64,000 bases of DNA, taken from the NCBI RefSeq assembly GCF_019704555.1, contig NZ_AP024745.1, positions 4,410,501 to 4,474,500 of the forward strand. The letters run 5' to 3'. Position 1 is the first letter of the stretch, and each line of letters opens with the position of its first letter. The notes below the pieces were generated by a model. It was given only the letters and a program-made list of their open reading frames with translations, did no database searches and was not told where the DNA came from. A program made the translations under genes and the position numbers. This document shows, piece by piece, positions 45,065-53,101 of this stretch. This stretch comes from Actinoplanes sp. L3-i22. Lineage in GTDB: Bacteria > Actinomycetota > Actinomycetes > Mycobacteriales > Micromonosporaceae.

Positions 45065-45849
45065 CCGCGCACATCGACGACGACCTGTTGGCGCGCTATG
45101 CCGGGATCAGCGAGAGCCTGCCGGATGCCGCCGTCTGGGACGTGGAGATGCACTTGGACACCTGCTCGGGCTGCCGTGGCCGGCTCGGCGCGGTCGTGCA
45201 CCCCGGCACGGCGGCGATGGTCGCCCAGGTCGGTGGGGAACTGACCGGCTCGTTGCCCGCGGTGGTGCCGTACCGGCGGCTCGGGGCGTTGCGCCGGTGG
45301 TCGACCTGGTCGTTGGTGCCGCGGCTGATGGTCAGCGTCGGCGCGCTGCTGGCGGCGCTGCTGCTGCAGGTGGTCAATCCGCACTATCCGTCGCCGGTGC
45401 TGCTGATCGCCCCGGTCGTGCCGCTGTTCGGCGTCGCGGCGGCGTGCTCGCGCCGCGACGATCCGGCGTGGGAGCTCGTGGTCGCCTCCCCGCAGGGCGG
45501 CGTGCTGATGGTGCTGCGCCGCACCGTGACGGTGCTTGCCGCGCTGCTGCCGGTGCTCGCGCTGGTCGGCTGGGCGTCCGGGACCTCGGTGGCGTTGTGG
45601 CTGCTGCCCTGCCTGACCGTCACCTCGGCCACGATCGCGCTGGGCAGCCTGCTCGGCGTCCGGCGCGCTGCCGGTGTCGTCGCCGCCGCCTGGATCGCCG
45701 TGGTGACGGCGCCGGCGATGCTGACCCACCAGGTGCCCGGCGTGCTGGCCGCCGACAAGGCGCCGCTCTGGGCGATCACCGGACTGCTTCTGACCGCGCT
45801 GGCCTGGGCCCGCGCCGACACCTTCCAACGACTGGCCAGCGGCAACTGA
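45061..45849 (+). CDS. Zinc-finger anti-sigma factor-like membrane protein
   Basis: 262 residues. An H-x3-C-x2-C anti-sigma motif is present as 'VEMHLDTCSGCRGRL' near residue 30, followed by about six transmembrane segments beginning 'LVPRLMVSVGALLAALLLQV'. It should hold the sigma factor inactive at the membrane until a signal arrives. Coupled to the sigma gene by ATGA. Confidence 0.85.
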   Translation: MTAHIDDDLLARYAGISESLPDAAVWDVEMHLDTCSGCRGRLGAVVHPGTAAMVAQVGGELTGSLPAVVPYRRLGALRRWSTWSLVPRLMVSVGALLAALLLQVVNPHYPSPVLLIAPVVPLFGVAAACSRRDDPAWELVVASPQGGVLMVLRRTVTVLAALLPVLALVGWASGTSVALWLLPCLTVTSATIALGSLLGVRRAAGVVAAAWIAVVTAPAMLTHQVPGVLAADKAPLWAITGLLLTALAWARADTFQRLASGN

Positions 45850-45915
45850 TCAACCTGCACCCGCTGTTGTCCCGCTGCCTGCCGGCAGCTGATGAGCCCT
45901 GCCCAAGGAGCGATT

Positions 45916-46722
45916 ATGGTACGAAGTCTGTCCGAGCCCGAGGTGCGACCGGCCGCGTGGGCGCACGCGGTGCAGGCACACGGCCTGCAGGTGCGGGCCG
46001 GCCGGCACCTGGCGGTCACCGGCCTCGACCTGCGCCTCGGTGTCGGCGTCCACGGCCTGCTGGGCCCCAACGGCGCCGGAAAGACCACGCTGATGCGCGC
46101 GCTGGCCACCGTGCTGAGGCCGGCCGCCGGCCGCCTGGAACTGCTGGGCCGGCCGGTGCACGAGCGCCGGGCCGATCTGCGGCCGGTCCGGCGCATGACG
46201 GGCTATCTGCCGCAGGAGTTCGGCTATTACCCGAAGTTCACCGTCCGCGAGTTCGTCGAATACATGGCCTGGCTCAAGGAGATGCCCAGGGCCGGCGTCG
46301 CCGTGGCCGCCGAACGGGCGATCGCGCGGGTCGGGCTCACCGGCCGCGCCGACAGCAAGCTCAAACAGCTGTCCGGCGGGATGCTGCGCCGCGCCGGCGT
46401 CGCCCAGGCCATCGTCAACGACCCGGCGTTGCTGCTTCTCGACGAGCCCACCGTGGGTCTGGACCCGGAGCAGCGGCTGAGCTTCCGCGAGCTGCTGCGC
46501 GAGCTCGGCGCCGACACCTGCGTGCTGGTCTCCACCCACCTGGTCGAGGACGTGGTGGCCTCGTGCACCGAGGTGGTCGTCGTCCATACCGGCCGGCTGG
46601 TGTGGCAGGGCACGCCCGCCGAACTGGCCGACCGCGGCGGCACCGGTGACCCCGGGGACAGCGCCGCTGAACGTGGCTACTCCGCGCTGGTCGGCCAGGC
46701 CCGGCGGGAGGCCGGCGAATGA
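45916..46722 (+). CDS. ABC transporter ATP-binding protein
   Basis: 268 residues from ATG 45916, with AAGGAG 5 bp upstream. Walker A 'GLLGPNGAGKTTLMRAL' (residues ~48-60), signature 'LKQLSGGMLRRAGVAQAIVN', Walker B 'ALLLLDEPTVGLD', H-loop 'VLVSTH'. Resembles single-domain exporters of the peptide/antibiotic type. Its stop overlaps the start of the membrane partner (ATGA). Confidence 0.93.
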   Translation: MVRSLSEPEVRPAAWAHAVQAHGLQVRAGRHLAVTGLDLRLGVGVHGLLGPNGAGKTTLMRALATVLRPAAGRLELLGRPVHERRADLRPVRRMTGYLPQEFGYYPKFTVREFVEYMAWLKEMPRAGVAVAAERAIARVGLTGRADSKLKQLSGGMLRRAGVAQAIVNDPALLLLDEPTVGLDPEQRLSFRELLRELGADTCVLVSTHLVEDVVASCTEVVVVHTGRLVWQGTPAELADRGGTGDPGDSAAERGYSALVGQARREAGE

Positions 46723-48047
46723 TCCGCGCGCTCGCCATCGACCTGCGCCGCAGCGCCGCGCTCGGCAGCGGCCTGATCGTGCTTCTGCTCGGCCTGGCCG
46801 CGATGTATCTGCTCTTCGGAGTCGAGGCGTGGAGCAGCCGATGGTCCCCGCTGGCCGAGACACTGCGCAGTGCGATGGGCTTCACCTGGCCCCTCACCGT
46901 CGCCGCCGGCGCCTGGCTGAGCGACCGCGACCGGCGCGGGCGCGTCGGCGAGTTGTTCACCAGCACTGCCCGGCCCGGCTGGCAACGCGCCGCGTCCCCG
47001 GCTCTTGCGCTGAGTCTCACCGTCACCGTCGCCTACCTGCTGACGGTTTTCGCATGCCTGCCGCTGGTGGTCGGCTCGGCGACCTACTTCAACCCCGCCG
47101 CGATCGCCGTCATCGCCACCGGCCTGCCGATGCTGCTCGCCGCCGGCCTGCTCGGCATGGGTCTGGGCGTCGTCGTACCGTCGCGGTTCACCGCGCCCGC
47201 GCTGGCCATCGCCGGGCTGACGCTGGCCAGCGCCCCCGGTCTGCTGTCCGCCTACGACGCCGGCCGCATTCAGCAGTACGTCGCTCTGCTGTCGCCGGTG
47301 CTCGGCCAGAGCGGCGACTTCGTCATCGTGCCGGCCCGGTTGAGCCTGGCCCAGTCCATCTGGGCGCTCGCCCTGGCCGCCACCGGATTCCTGCTGCTGT
47401 CGGCCATCGGCGGGCGCGCCCGTACGGCTGCCGTTCTTCCGGCCGTGTCCGGTGCCGTGACCGCGCTGCTTCTGCTGGCCCCGACCGGACCGGCCAGCAG
47501 CGTCGACGCCGCCGACGCCGGTGCCCGCGAACTGGTCTGCGCCGACGCAACGCCGCGCGTCTGTGTCCGACGGGTACACGCCGGCATGCTCGCCGACGCG
47601 GTCGCACCCGCTCGCGACGCCCTGCACCGGCTCAGTCGCCTGCCGGATCCACCCACCGCCGTCGAAGAAGGCGTCGAGGTGATCAGCGGTGACCCCGACG
47701 AGCAGGACACGCCGTCCGCGCAGACCGCGCGGTTCTACCTGCAGACCGGACTGGCCGCGCAGATCGACGCCGAGCAGGTCAGGCTGCAACTGCTCAGCGG
47801 TGCCGGGGTCATCAGCTGCGGAGACACCGGCAACTGGGAGACGTACGCCGCCGCCCGGCTGGCCGCCGCGTACTGGCTGCTCGAAACCGCGCCACCGGCC
47901 ACCGAGCCGAAAGCGGTCGAGGCGTGGCAGCGGCTGACCGCACTGCCCGCAGCCGAACAGCTGGCCCGCATCGGCGCGCTCCGTGAAGCCGGCCTCGCCT
48001 GCAACGCCGACGCCCTGTGGGGCATCCTGATGGACGGCCCGCGATGA
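46719..48047 (+). CDS. ABC transporter membrane protein
   Basis: 442 residues; about six N-terminal transmembrane segments ('LGSGLIVLLLGLAAMYLLFG', 'LPMLLAAGLLGMGLGVVV', 'ALALAATGFLLLSAIGG', etc.) and a C-terminal ~180-residue extracytoplasmic-like domain with three Cys ('ELVCADATPRVCVRRVHAGM', 'ISCGDTGNWE'). Coupled at both ends by 4-bp overlaps. Substrate not known; antimicrobial export or self-protection is one possibility in operons with this layout. Confidence 0.8.
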   Translation: MIRALAIDLRRSAALGSGLIVLLLGLAAMYLLFGVEAWSSRWSPLAETLRSAMGFTWPLTVAAGAWLSDRDRRGRVGELFTSTARPGWQRAASPALALSLTVTVAYLLTVFACLPLVVGSATYFNPAAIAVIATGLPMLLAAGLLGMGLGVVVPSRFTAPALAIAGLTLASAPGLLSAYDAGRIQQYVALLSPVLGQSGDFVIVPARLSLAQSIWALALAATGFLLLSAIGGRARTAAVLPAVSGAVTALLLLAPTGPASSVDAADAGARELVCADATPRVCVRRVHAGMLADAVAPARDALHRLSRLPDPPTAVEEGVEVISGDPDEQDTPSAQTARFYLQTGLAAQIDAEQVRLQLLSGAGVISCGDTGNWETYAAARLAAAYWLLETAPPATEPKAVEAWQRLTALPAAEQLARIGALREAGLACNADALWGILMDGPR

Positions 48048-48658
48048 CGGGACTGGCCCACCACCTTCGAGCACGCCGGGTACCCGCCGCCATGATCGGC
48101 GCCGCGGGCCTGGTCTGGGGTCTCTGGGCGATCTGGACCGCGATCTCGCCGTCCGGATTCCTGCCGGCTCCACTGTCCATGGCCGCCATCGGCTTCGCGG
48201 CCATCGCGGTCGGCACCACGCTCACCGGTCCTGACCCCGACCTGGACCGCACCGCCGCACTGCCCTGGCCGACTCGGCGTGCCCTGCACCTGACGCTCGC
48301 CGCCCTCGCCATCCTCGCTCTGCTGTTGTCGGTGGCCGGCACGGCGCACGGATACGGCGAGCCGGTCGTGCTTGCGCGCAACTGCGCCGGGGCGCTCGGT
48401 CTGATCAGTCTTGGCGCCGCCACCCTTGGCAGCGCACGCACGTGGTTCTTCCTGGTCCCCTTCCTGACCATCCCGCCGTTTCTGCCGGTCACTCGCACCG
48501 CCGGCGACAGCGTCCTCGGCCAGATATTGAGCTGGCCGCTGCAGCCCGCCGAGTCCGGCGCAGCCGGCACGACCGCTGCGGTGCTGCTGGTCCTCGGCAC
48601 AGCCGACTACATCCTGCGCGGATCACGGCCGACCACGTCACCACGAGCCGCCGTCTGA
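48044..48658 (+). CDS. Small polytopic membrane protein of the ABC operon
   Basis: 204 residues, five to six transmembrane segments ('AMIGAAGLVWGLWAIWTAI', 'LTLAALAILALLLSVAGTAH', 'TWFFLVPFLTIPPFLPV' and others). ATG overlaps the previous stop (ATGA). Probably a second permease-type subunit or accessory of the transporter. Last gene of the sigma/anti-sigma/ABC operon; a weak hairpin (CTCGGT 48717-48722, ACCGAG 48729-48734) follows. Confidence 0.75.
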   Translation: MTGLAHHLRARRVPAAMIGAAGLVWGLWAIWTAISPSGFLPAPLSMAAIGFAAIAVGTTLTGPDPDLDRTAALPWPTRRALHLTLAALAILALLLSVAGTAHGYGEPVVLARNCAGALGLISLGAATLGSARTWFFLVPFLTIPPFLPVTRTAGDSVLGQILSWPLQPAESGAAGTTAAVLLVLGTADYILRGSRPTTSPRAAV

Positions 48659-48904
48659 CATCGCTGTCGGTCGCGTCGGCAATGCCGCAGATTCAATTGG
48701 ACCGATAATCTTCCGCCTCGGTCTTGGCACCGAGAGGACCCAGCACTCCCAGCCCGCGGAACACCCGAAACCGCCCTCGATCCCACGTACCAAACGGGGC
48801 ATCGAGGGTGTGCCGGCGGAGGTCATCTAGGTGCAGCTACGCCCGTCCGCCTCAACACGCGAGGCGTGTCCATCGCAGCTCCTCTGCATCGTTGGGGCGG
48901 TGCG

Positions 48905-49378
48905 TCAGGGCCGCTCGAAGCAGGGCGAATGGATGAGGACCGCGAAGCCGTCCGGGATGGCGCGCTCGATGTCCAGGTCGTAGCCGTCTGGGGTCTTGGC
49001 CGCGACAACGCCGTCATCCGTGCCGACAGTGCGGTCGTCGGTAATGGTGTAGCCCTTGGCCACCCAGTCGGCCTTGACTCTGGCCAGCGATGCCAGGTGT
49101 TGGTCCTTCTGCGGGGGATCGACGTTGTAGGCGCCCTGGACGGTGAAAATCTTGTCGCTGCTCTCGTCGCCTCGGCCGGTGCACCGGCGGGCACTGAGAC
49201 TCGGGTTGACCAGCGGATTTCCCACAAGTGAGGCGATCGTCTCAGCGTGCTTCTGAACCTGAGCGTTCACGTCGTTCTCGGACTTGGTCTGCACGTCGTC
49301 TCCTGAGCAACTGGAAAGGAACAGCGTCGAGGCGGCCAGCACGAGAGCCGCTGATCGAACCTTGCTGCGAATAGTCAT
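48905..49378 (-). CDS. Small lipoprotein, DUF1023-associated
   Basis: 157 residues. Signal sequence MTIRSKVRSAALVLAASTLF with lipobox 'LSSC' (Cys ~24). The mature part contains 'DVNAQVQKHAETIASLVGNP' and 'YTITDDRTVGTDDGVVAAKT'; no enzyme motif. Its ATG overlaps the stop of the upstream DUF1023 hydrolase relic (ATGA), so the two formed a translationally coupled pair before the hydrolase broke. The upstream gene is a pseudogene, so expression of this gene may be impaired. Confidence 0.75.
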   Translation of the reverse strand: MTIRSKVRSAALVLAASTLFLSSCSGDDVQTKSENDVNAQVQKHAETIASLVGNPLVNPSLSARRCTGRGDESSDKIFTVQGAYNVDPPQKDQHLASLARVKADWVAKGYTITDDRTVGTDDGVVAAKTPDGYDLDIERAIPDGFAVLIHSPCFERP

Positions 49379-49870
49379 CGCCAGTCCTCCGGAACCTGAC
49401 CACTGTCGGCAAAGGTGACCTTGTTGTAGGCACCAGCGAGGACGCGAGCCTGGTTGTTCAAGCTTTCGCTGCCGTTGTCCCAGTAGTGGGTGTGACCGGG
49501 AGTATCGGCCTTTCACACGTTGCCGCCGAAGGCCGAGTCGCTGGGTGCCAGCCCGTGTGTGGCATCGGCCTTGGTCTCCGCGAACTCGATCAATGGCGAG
49601 CTGTCTGTCACCTCGTTGTTGGAATCCAACCATGCACCGGCACGCGCAACCGGGTCGCTGTCGGAGGCGCCGGCCCAGACGTGCCGCGGGTCGTCCATGA
49701 GCTGACTCGCGGTATCGACATGCATACCGGGACTGCCGGCCACGACGATGTCGTCGACAGGGAGGCCGCCAGTCTTCGCCGCTTCACCGACCACGGTAGA
49801 GCCGTACGAGTGACCCATCGCTACGAGGTGGCCGACCGCGCCGGCCACGCCGTGGAGGTCTTGGTCAAGG
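49375..49870 (-). pseudogene. DUF1023 alpha/beta hydrolase relic (5'-truncated, in-frame stop)
   Basis: Minus strand reads 'DLDQDLHGVAGAVGHLVAMG' then 'HSYGSTVVGEAA' (nucleophile elbow G-H-S-Y-G), 'GSPGMHVDTASQLMDDPRHV' and 'GLAPSDSAFGGNV', then a TGA at 49513-49515. In the same frame the family continues: 'KADTPGHTHYWDNGSESLNN' and 'VTFADSGQVPEDWR', to the true stop at 49375. The stop may be a CGA-to-TGA change. The N-terminal half is missing: homology starts exactly at the end of the NERD gene at 49871. Intact relatives are secreted hydrolases. Confidence 0.8.
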
Positions 49871-50707
49871 TCAGGCCGGTCTTGGCTGGCTGTTGTGGCG
49901 CTGGGCCTGCAGCCGATGGTCGCGGATGGTCAGGTGAAGCAGGTCGCGGCACTCGGCCGGGCTGAGTACCGTGCCGGAGCGCTCGATGGCCCACAACAGG
50001 TGCGCCGGGCGGGTTCCGATGACGTTGACCGTGGGGTTGTCGCAGCGGCCGATGGTCGCCTGGTCGTGCATCAGCATCACCGCGGTGCGCACCGGAACCT
50101 GGTAGCCGTTGCGGGACAGCCAACTGGTGAGGTCGGCGGCGACGTCGAGGACCTGGCGGCCCCAGGTGCGGCCGGTGGCGTCGACCGCCCAGCCGCTGCC
50201 GACGGTGTGGCCCCGGGCGTCGAGTTTCTCGTACCACCACTGCTCGCCGGCCACGTGCAGGCGGACCCGGCGGCGTTTGACCTCGATGGCCCAGATGCCG
50301 GCCGGGCCGATCAGGACGTGGTCGGTTTCGCCGCGGCGGTTGTGGTAGCCGCGCAGCATCGTCCACGAGTCGTCCAGGGTGGCCAGGCCGTCGACCAGGG
50401 CCTGTTCGCCGAGCACTCCGGCGGCCTGCTGGCGGGCGCGGTCGGTGATCTGCTGGCGGTCCAGTTCGGCGTCGGTGACGCCCTGTGACGCGAACTGGAT
50501 GCGGGCGGCGGCCTGCTGCTCGGCGCCGCTGTTCAGGTGCAGGGCCCGGCGCCACCAGGACTTCGTACGCCGCAATTGTTGTAGGTCTTGATAGGCGTCG
50601 TAGTACTCCTCGCGGGCGGCGGCAACCGTCGTTTCCGCGCTGCGCAGGCGGCGGACCAGGCGGTGCAGCTGCTCGCCGCCGTGGTCGGACAGGACGTGGA
50701 TCTGCAT
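49871..50707 (-). CDS. NERD-domain (nuclease-related) protein
   Basis: 278 residues. After a charged coiled N-terminus (residues 1-~95) comes a NERD domain with 'VLGEQALVDGLATLDDSWTM', 'HVLIGPAGIWAIEVKRRRVR' (nuclease-like D...E-x-K), and 'TWGRQVLDVAADLTSW'. NERD proteins are thought to act on DNA or to bind it in mobile elements. The 3' end abuts the hydrolase relic. It starts 11 bp after the LysM-BTAD gene, same operon. Component of the dispersed element-like cluster. Confidence 0.8.
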   Translation of the reverse strand: MQIHVLSDHGGEQLHRLVRRLRSAETTVAAAREEYYDAYQDLQQLRRTKSWWRRALHLNSGAEQQAAARIQFASQGVTDAELDRQQITDRARQQAAGVLGEQALVDGLATLDDSWTMLRGYHNRRGETDHVLIGPAGIWAIEVKRRRVRLHVAGEQWWYEKLDARGHTVGSGWAVDATGRTWGRQVLDVAADLTSWLSRNGYQVPVRTAVMLMHDQATIGRCDNPTVNVIGTRPAHLLWAIERSGTVLSPAECRDLLHLTIRDHRLQAQRHNSQPRPA

Positions 50708-50718
50708 CGGGGCGCTCC

Positions 50719-52953
50719 TCACGGGTGGGTGAAGGTCAGGTTCTGCAGCAGGGCGGCGGCGAACCGGTCGGTGTCGGTGTCCGCGTCGATGCCGGCGTCG
50801 GCGAGCGCGCGGTGCAGCTGCTCGCGGCGGTGCCGCACGCCGTCGGCGTCGCCGAGGTCGGCGGCGGCCTGCATGGCGTGCCGGGCGAGCTCTTCGGACA
50901 TCGGGTCGTAGTCGCTGGCGGTCTCGTGCCACCCGCGGGCGGTCTGCGCGTCGGTGCCGGCGAGCAGGCCTGCGGCCTGCAGATGGATGCGGATCAGCAG
51001 GCGGCGGGCTCGCTCGCGGTCGGTGTCGATCCATTCGTACGCGGTGTCGGCGCCCAGCGTTCGCCCGGCGGCCGCGGTGATCGCCGTGCGCAGGTGCCGC
51101 AGCCGGGTCTGGTCGTCGCCGGCGGTGGTGGCGGCGCGGTGGGCGTCGACGATGCGCCACCAGTCGACGTCGACGAGTTCGGCGTTGAGGTGGTACCGGC
51201 CGCCGGTGTTGATCACCGGGTCGACGCGTGCGCCAGTGCGGTGGATCCCGCCGCGGATGATGTTGCGCAGGTTGGTGACGCAGGTGGAGAGCCGTTCGGT
51301 GGCGCGCGCGACGGTGACCTCGGGCCAGAGGGCTTCCATGATGTCGCCGAGGGCGATGCCGTCGCGGTTGAGCACCAGCAGCACGCACAGTTCGAGGCTT
51401 TTGGCGCGCAGGCCGCGCACCGGGTTGGCGTCGGCGCCCAGGATCGCGGGTTTGCCGAGGACCCGGATGCTGACCCGGTCCGGTGTGGGCGGCGGCGTGT
51501 GGACCGGGTCGGCGGGCGGCTTCGCGGCCTCGAGGAGGCCCGCGGCGGTGCCGGCGTCGAGCACGGCCAGTTCGCCGGCTTCGGTGCTGCCGTCGGCGGC
51601 GACGTTCAGGGTCAGCCCGGAGGGCCAGGCGCCGAGCAGGGTGACGTCGATGCCCAGCGGTTCGCCCTGGCGGGCGGCGGTGGCCAGCCGGGTGTGCCAG
51701 GCCGGGCCGGGCACCTCGGCCAGCAGCAGCATCGCCGGTGCGGGCGCGGCGCGCTCGTCGTCGCGTTCGTCGGCGAGCCGGGTGCGGCGGATGATCTCCT
51801 CGTCGAGCCGGGCCAGGGCGGCGGCGAAGTCGTCGGCGACGGTGATCCGGTCCGAGCTCGGGGCGTTGTCGAGCAGGCCGGCCAGCGTGGCGGTGGTGGT
51901 GACGGCGGTCGTGCCTTCCAGGGCGCCGGTGAGCACGGCGACCAGTGCGGCTCGGGCGGCGTCTTGGGCGCCGGGGCCGATCAGCGCGGTCGCCGGGTTG
52001 CGCGGCGGCAGGAACTGCGCCGGCCGGCCGGGTTCGCTCGGGACGGGCGTCTCGGGGGCCGGGTTCGCGGTGGTCGCGGTGGCTGCTTCGGCGGCGGGCC
52101 GTGGGCGGCGCCTGCGGCGCCAGAGCAGACCTGCGCCGTACGCGAAACCGGCCGTGAGCGTGAGTGCGGCGATGCTGGAGGTCGGCGCGGACCCGGTGTG
52201 GCTGCGGCCCGGCGATGCCGAAGGCGAGGCGGTCGTGGTCGTGGGTGCCGGGGTGGCCGGGGAGGCGTCGGGATCCGGCGTGTGCCGCGGTGGCTGGTGT
52301 GTGACGGTGGCGGGTTTGCCGGTGCAGTCGCCGGAGTCGGTGGTGGTGGCGCCGGTGGGCAGGCGCAGCTGCCAGCCGGGGTAGATCAGGTCCGGGTCGG
52401 TGAGCCGGCCGCCGACCGCCGGGAACTTCTTGCCGTGGTTGAGCTTGAAGATGGTCGGCCAGCGGTCCGGGTCGCCGAGGCGCTGTTTGGCGATCCTCGA
52501 CAGGGTGTCGCCCTTGGTGACCGTGCAGGCCGGGTCGGTCTGGGCCTTCTCGACGGCCGGCGTGTGGAAGGTGGCGGGCGCCGTGGGTGCGGCGGTGGCC
52601 GTCGGCGGGGCAGCGGCCGCGGCGGGGGAGTAGCTGGCGGTGACCGCGGCGGCGCCGAGAACGGTGGCGGCCAGGCTCTGCAGCGGTCCCGGCAGCTGCT
52701 GGATCAGGCGGCTGAGCCGGCCGGCCGAGCGGGCCGCGGCGAGCCGGACGGTGCCGGCGGCGGCCAGGGCCCAGCACAGCCAGGCGAGGGTGGCCAGCAG
52801 CCCGGGCAGGAACTGCGTCGCGGTCGGGTTCGCCAGCCAGGCCTGCAGATCGGCCGAGGTGGGTGCACGGGCGGGCAGCGGTGAGCCGGCCAGCGCGACG
52901 AGCCCGGCCGGCAGACCGGTGAGGATGACGAACAGGGTCAGGCCGGTGCGCAC
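50719..52953 (-). CDS. Membrane-anchored LysM protein with SARP/BTAD-like C-terminus
   Basis: 744 residues. GTG 52953 was chosen because GGGGGGAA precedes it by 5 bp; a longer reading has no ribosome binding site. Order: two to three membrane segments ('VILTGLPAGLVALAG', 'FLPGLLATLAWLCWALAAAG'), Pro/Ala-rich linker, LysM ('CTVTKGDTLSRIAKQRLGDP', 'RLTDPDLIYPGWQLRLP', residues ~150-210), Thr/Pro-rich linker with another TM ('AALTLTAGFAYGAGLLW'), then ~400 residues ending in a BTAD-type helix-turn-helix/TPR part ('VRGLRAKSLELCVLLVLNRD', 'LWPEVTVARATERLSTCVTN'). Such proteins are common in actinobacterial integrative elements; peptidoglycan sensing linked to transcription is inferred. Confidence 0.8.
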   Translation of the reverse strand: MRTGLTLFVILTGLPAGLVALAGSPLPARAPTSADLQAWLANPTATQFLPGLLATLAWLCWALAAAGTVRLAAARSAGRLSRLIQQLPGPLQSLAATVLGAAAVTASYSPAAAAAPPTATAAPTAPATFHTPAVEKAQTDPACTVTKGDTLSRIAKQRLGDPDRWPTIFKLNHGKKFPAVGGRLTDPDLIYPGWQLRLPTGATTTDSGDCTGKPATVTHQPPRHTPDPDASPATPAPTTTTASPSASPGRSHTGSAPTSSIAALTLTAGFAYGAGLLWRRRRRPRPAAEAATATTANPAPETPVPSEPGRPAQFLPPRNPATALIGPGAQDAARAALVAVLTGALEGTTAVTTTATLAGLLDNAPSSDRITVADDFAAALARLDEEIIRRTRLADERDDERAAPAPAMLLLAEVPGPAWHTRLATAARQGEPLGIDVTLLGAWPSGLTLNVAADGSTEAGELAVLDAGTAAGLLEAAKPPADPVHTPPPTPDRVSIRVLGKPAILGADANPVRGLRAKSLELCVLLVLNRDGIALGDIMEALWPEVTVARATERLSTCVTNLRNIIRGGIHRTGARVDPVINTGGRYHLNAELVDVDWWRIVDAHRAATTAGDDQTRLRHLRTAITAAAGRTLGADTAYEWIDTDRERARRLLIRIHLQAAGLLAGTDAQTARGWHETASDYDPMSEELARHAMQAAADLGDADGVRHRREQLHRALADAGIDADTDTDRFAAALLQNLTFTHP

Positions 52954-52980
52954 GAGACGTTCCCCCCAGCGTCGGCGACC

Positions 52981-53017
52981 GGGGCCGCTTCGGCCCCGCC
53001 TAGCCGACGACGCTAGG
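52981..53017. promoter_or_regulatory. Paired hairpins upstream of the LysM-BTAD gene
   Basis: GGGGCCG (52981-52987) pairs with CGGCCCC (52991-52997), and CCTAGC (52999-53004) with GCTAGG (53012-53017). They lie 28-64 bp upstream of the GTG start of the LysM-BTAD gene, in its leader. They could be a terminator/attenuator or regulator sites. Confidence 0.4.
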
Positions 53018-53101
53018 TGCGGATCAGTCGTAATGGCTGGTCCGGGCACCTGACAGCACCCTTACAAACTGCCGGATCCGGTCCCCGTCACGCGGCGGTG
53101 T

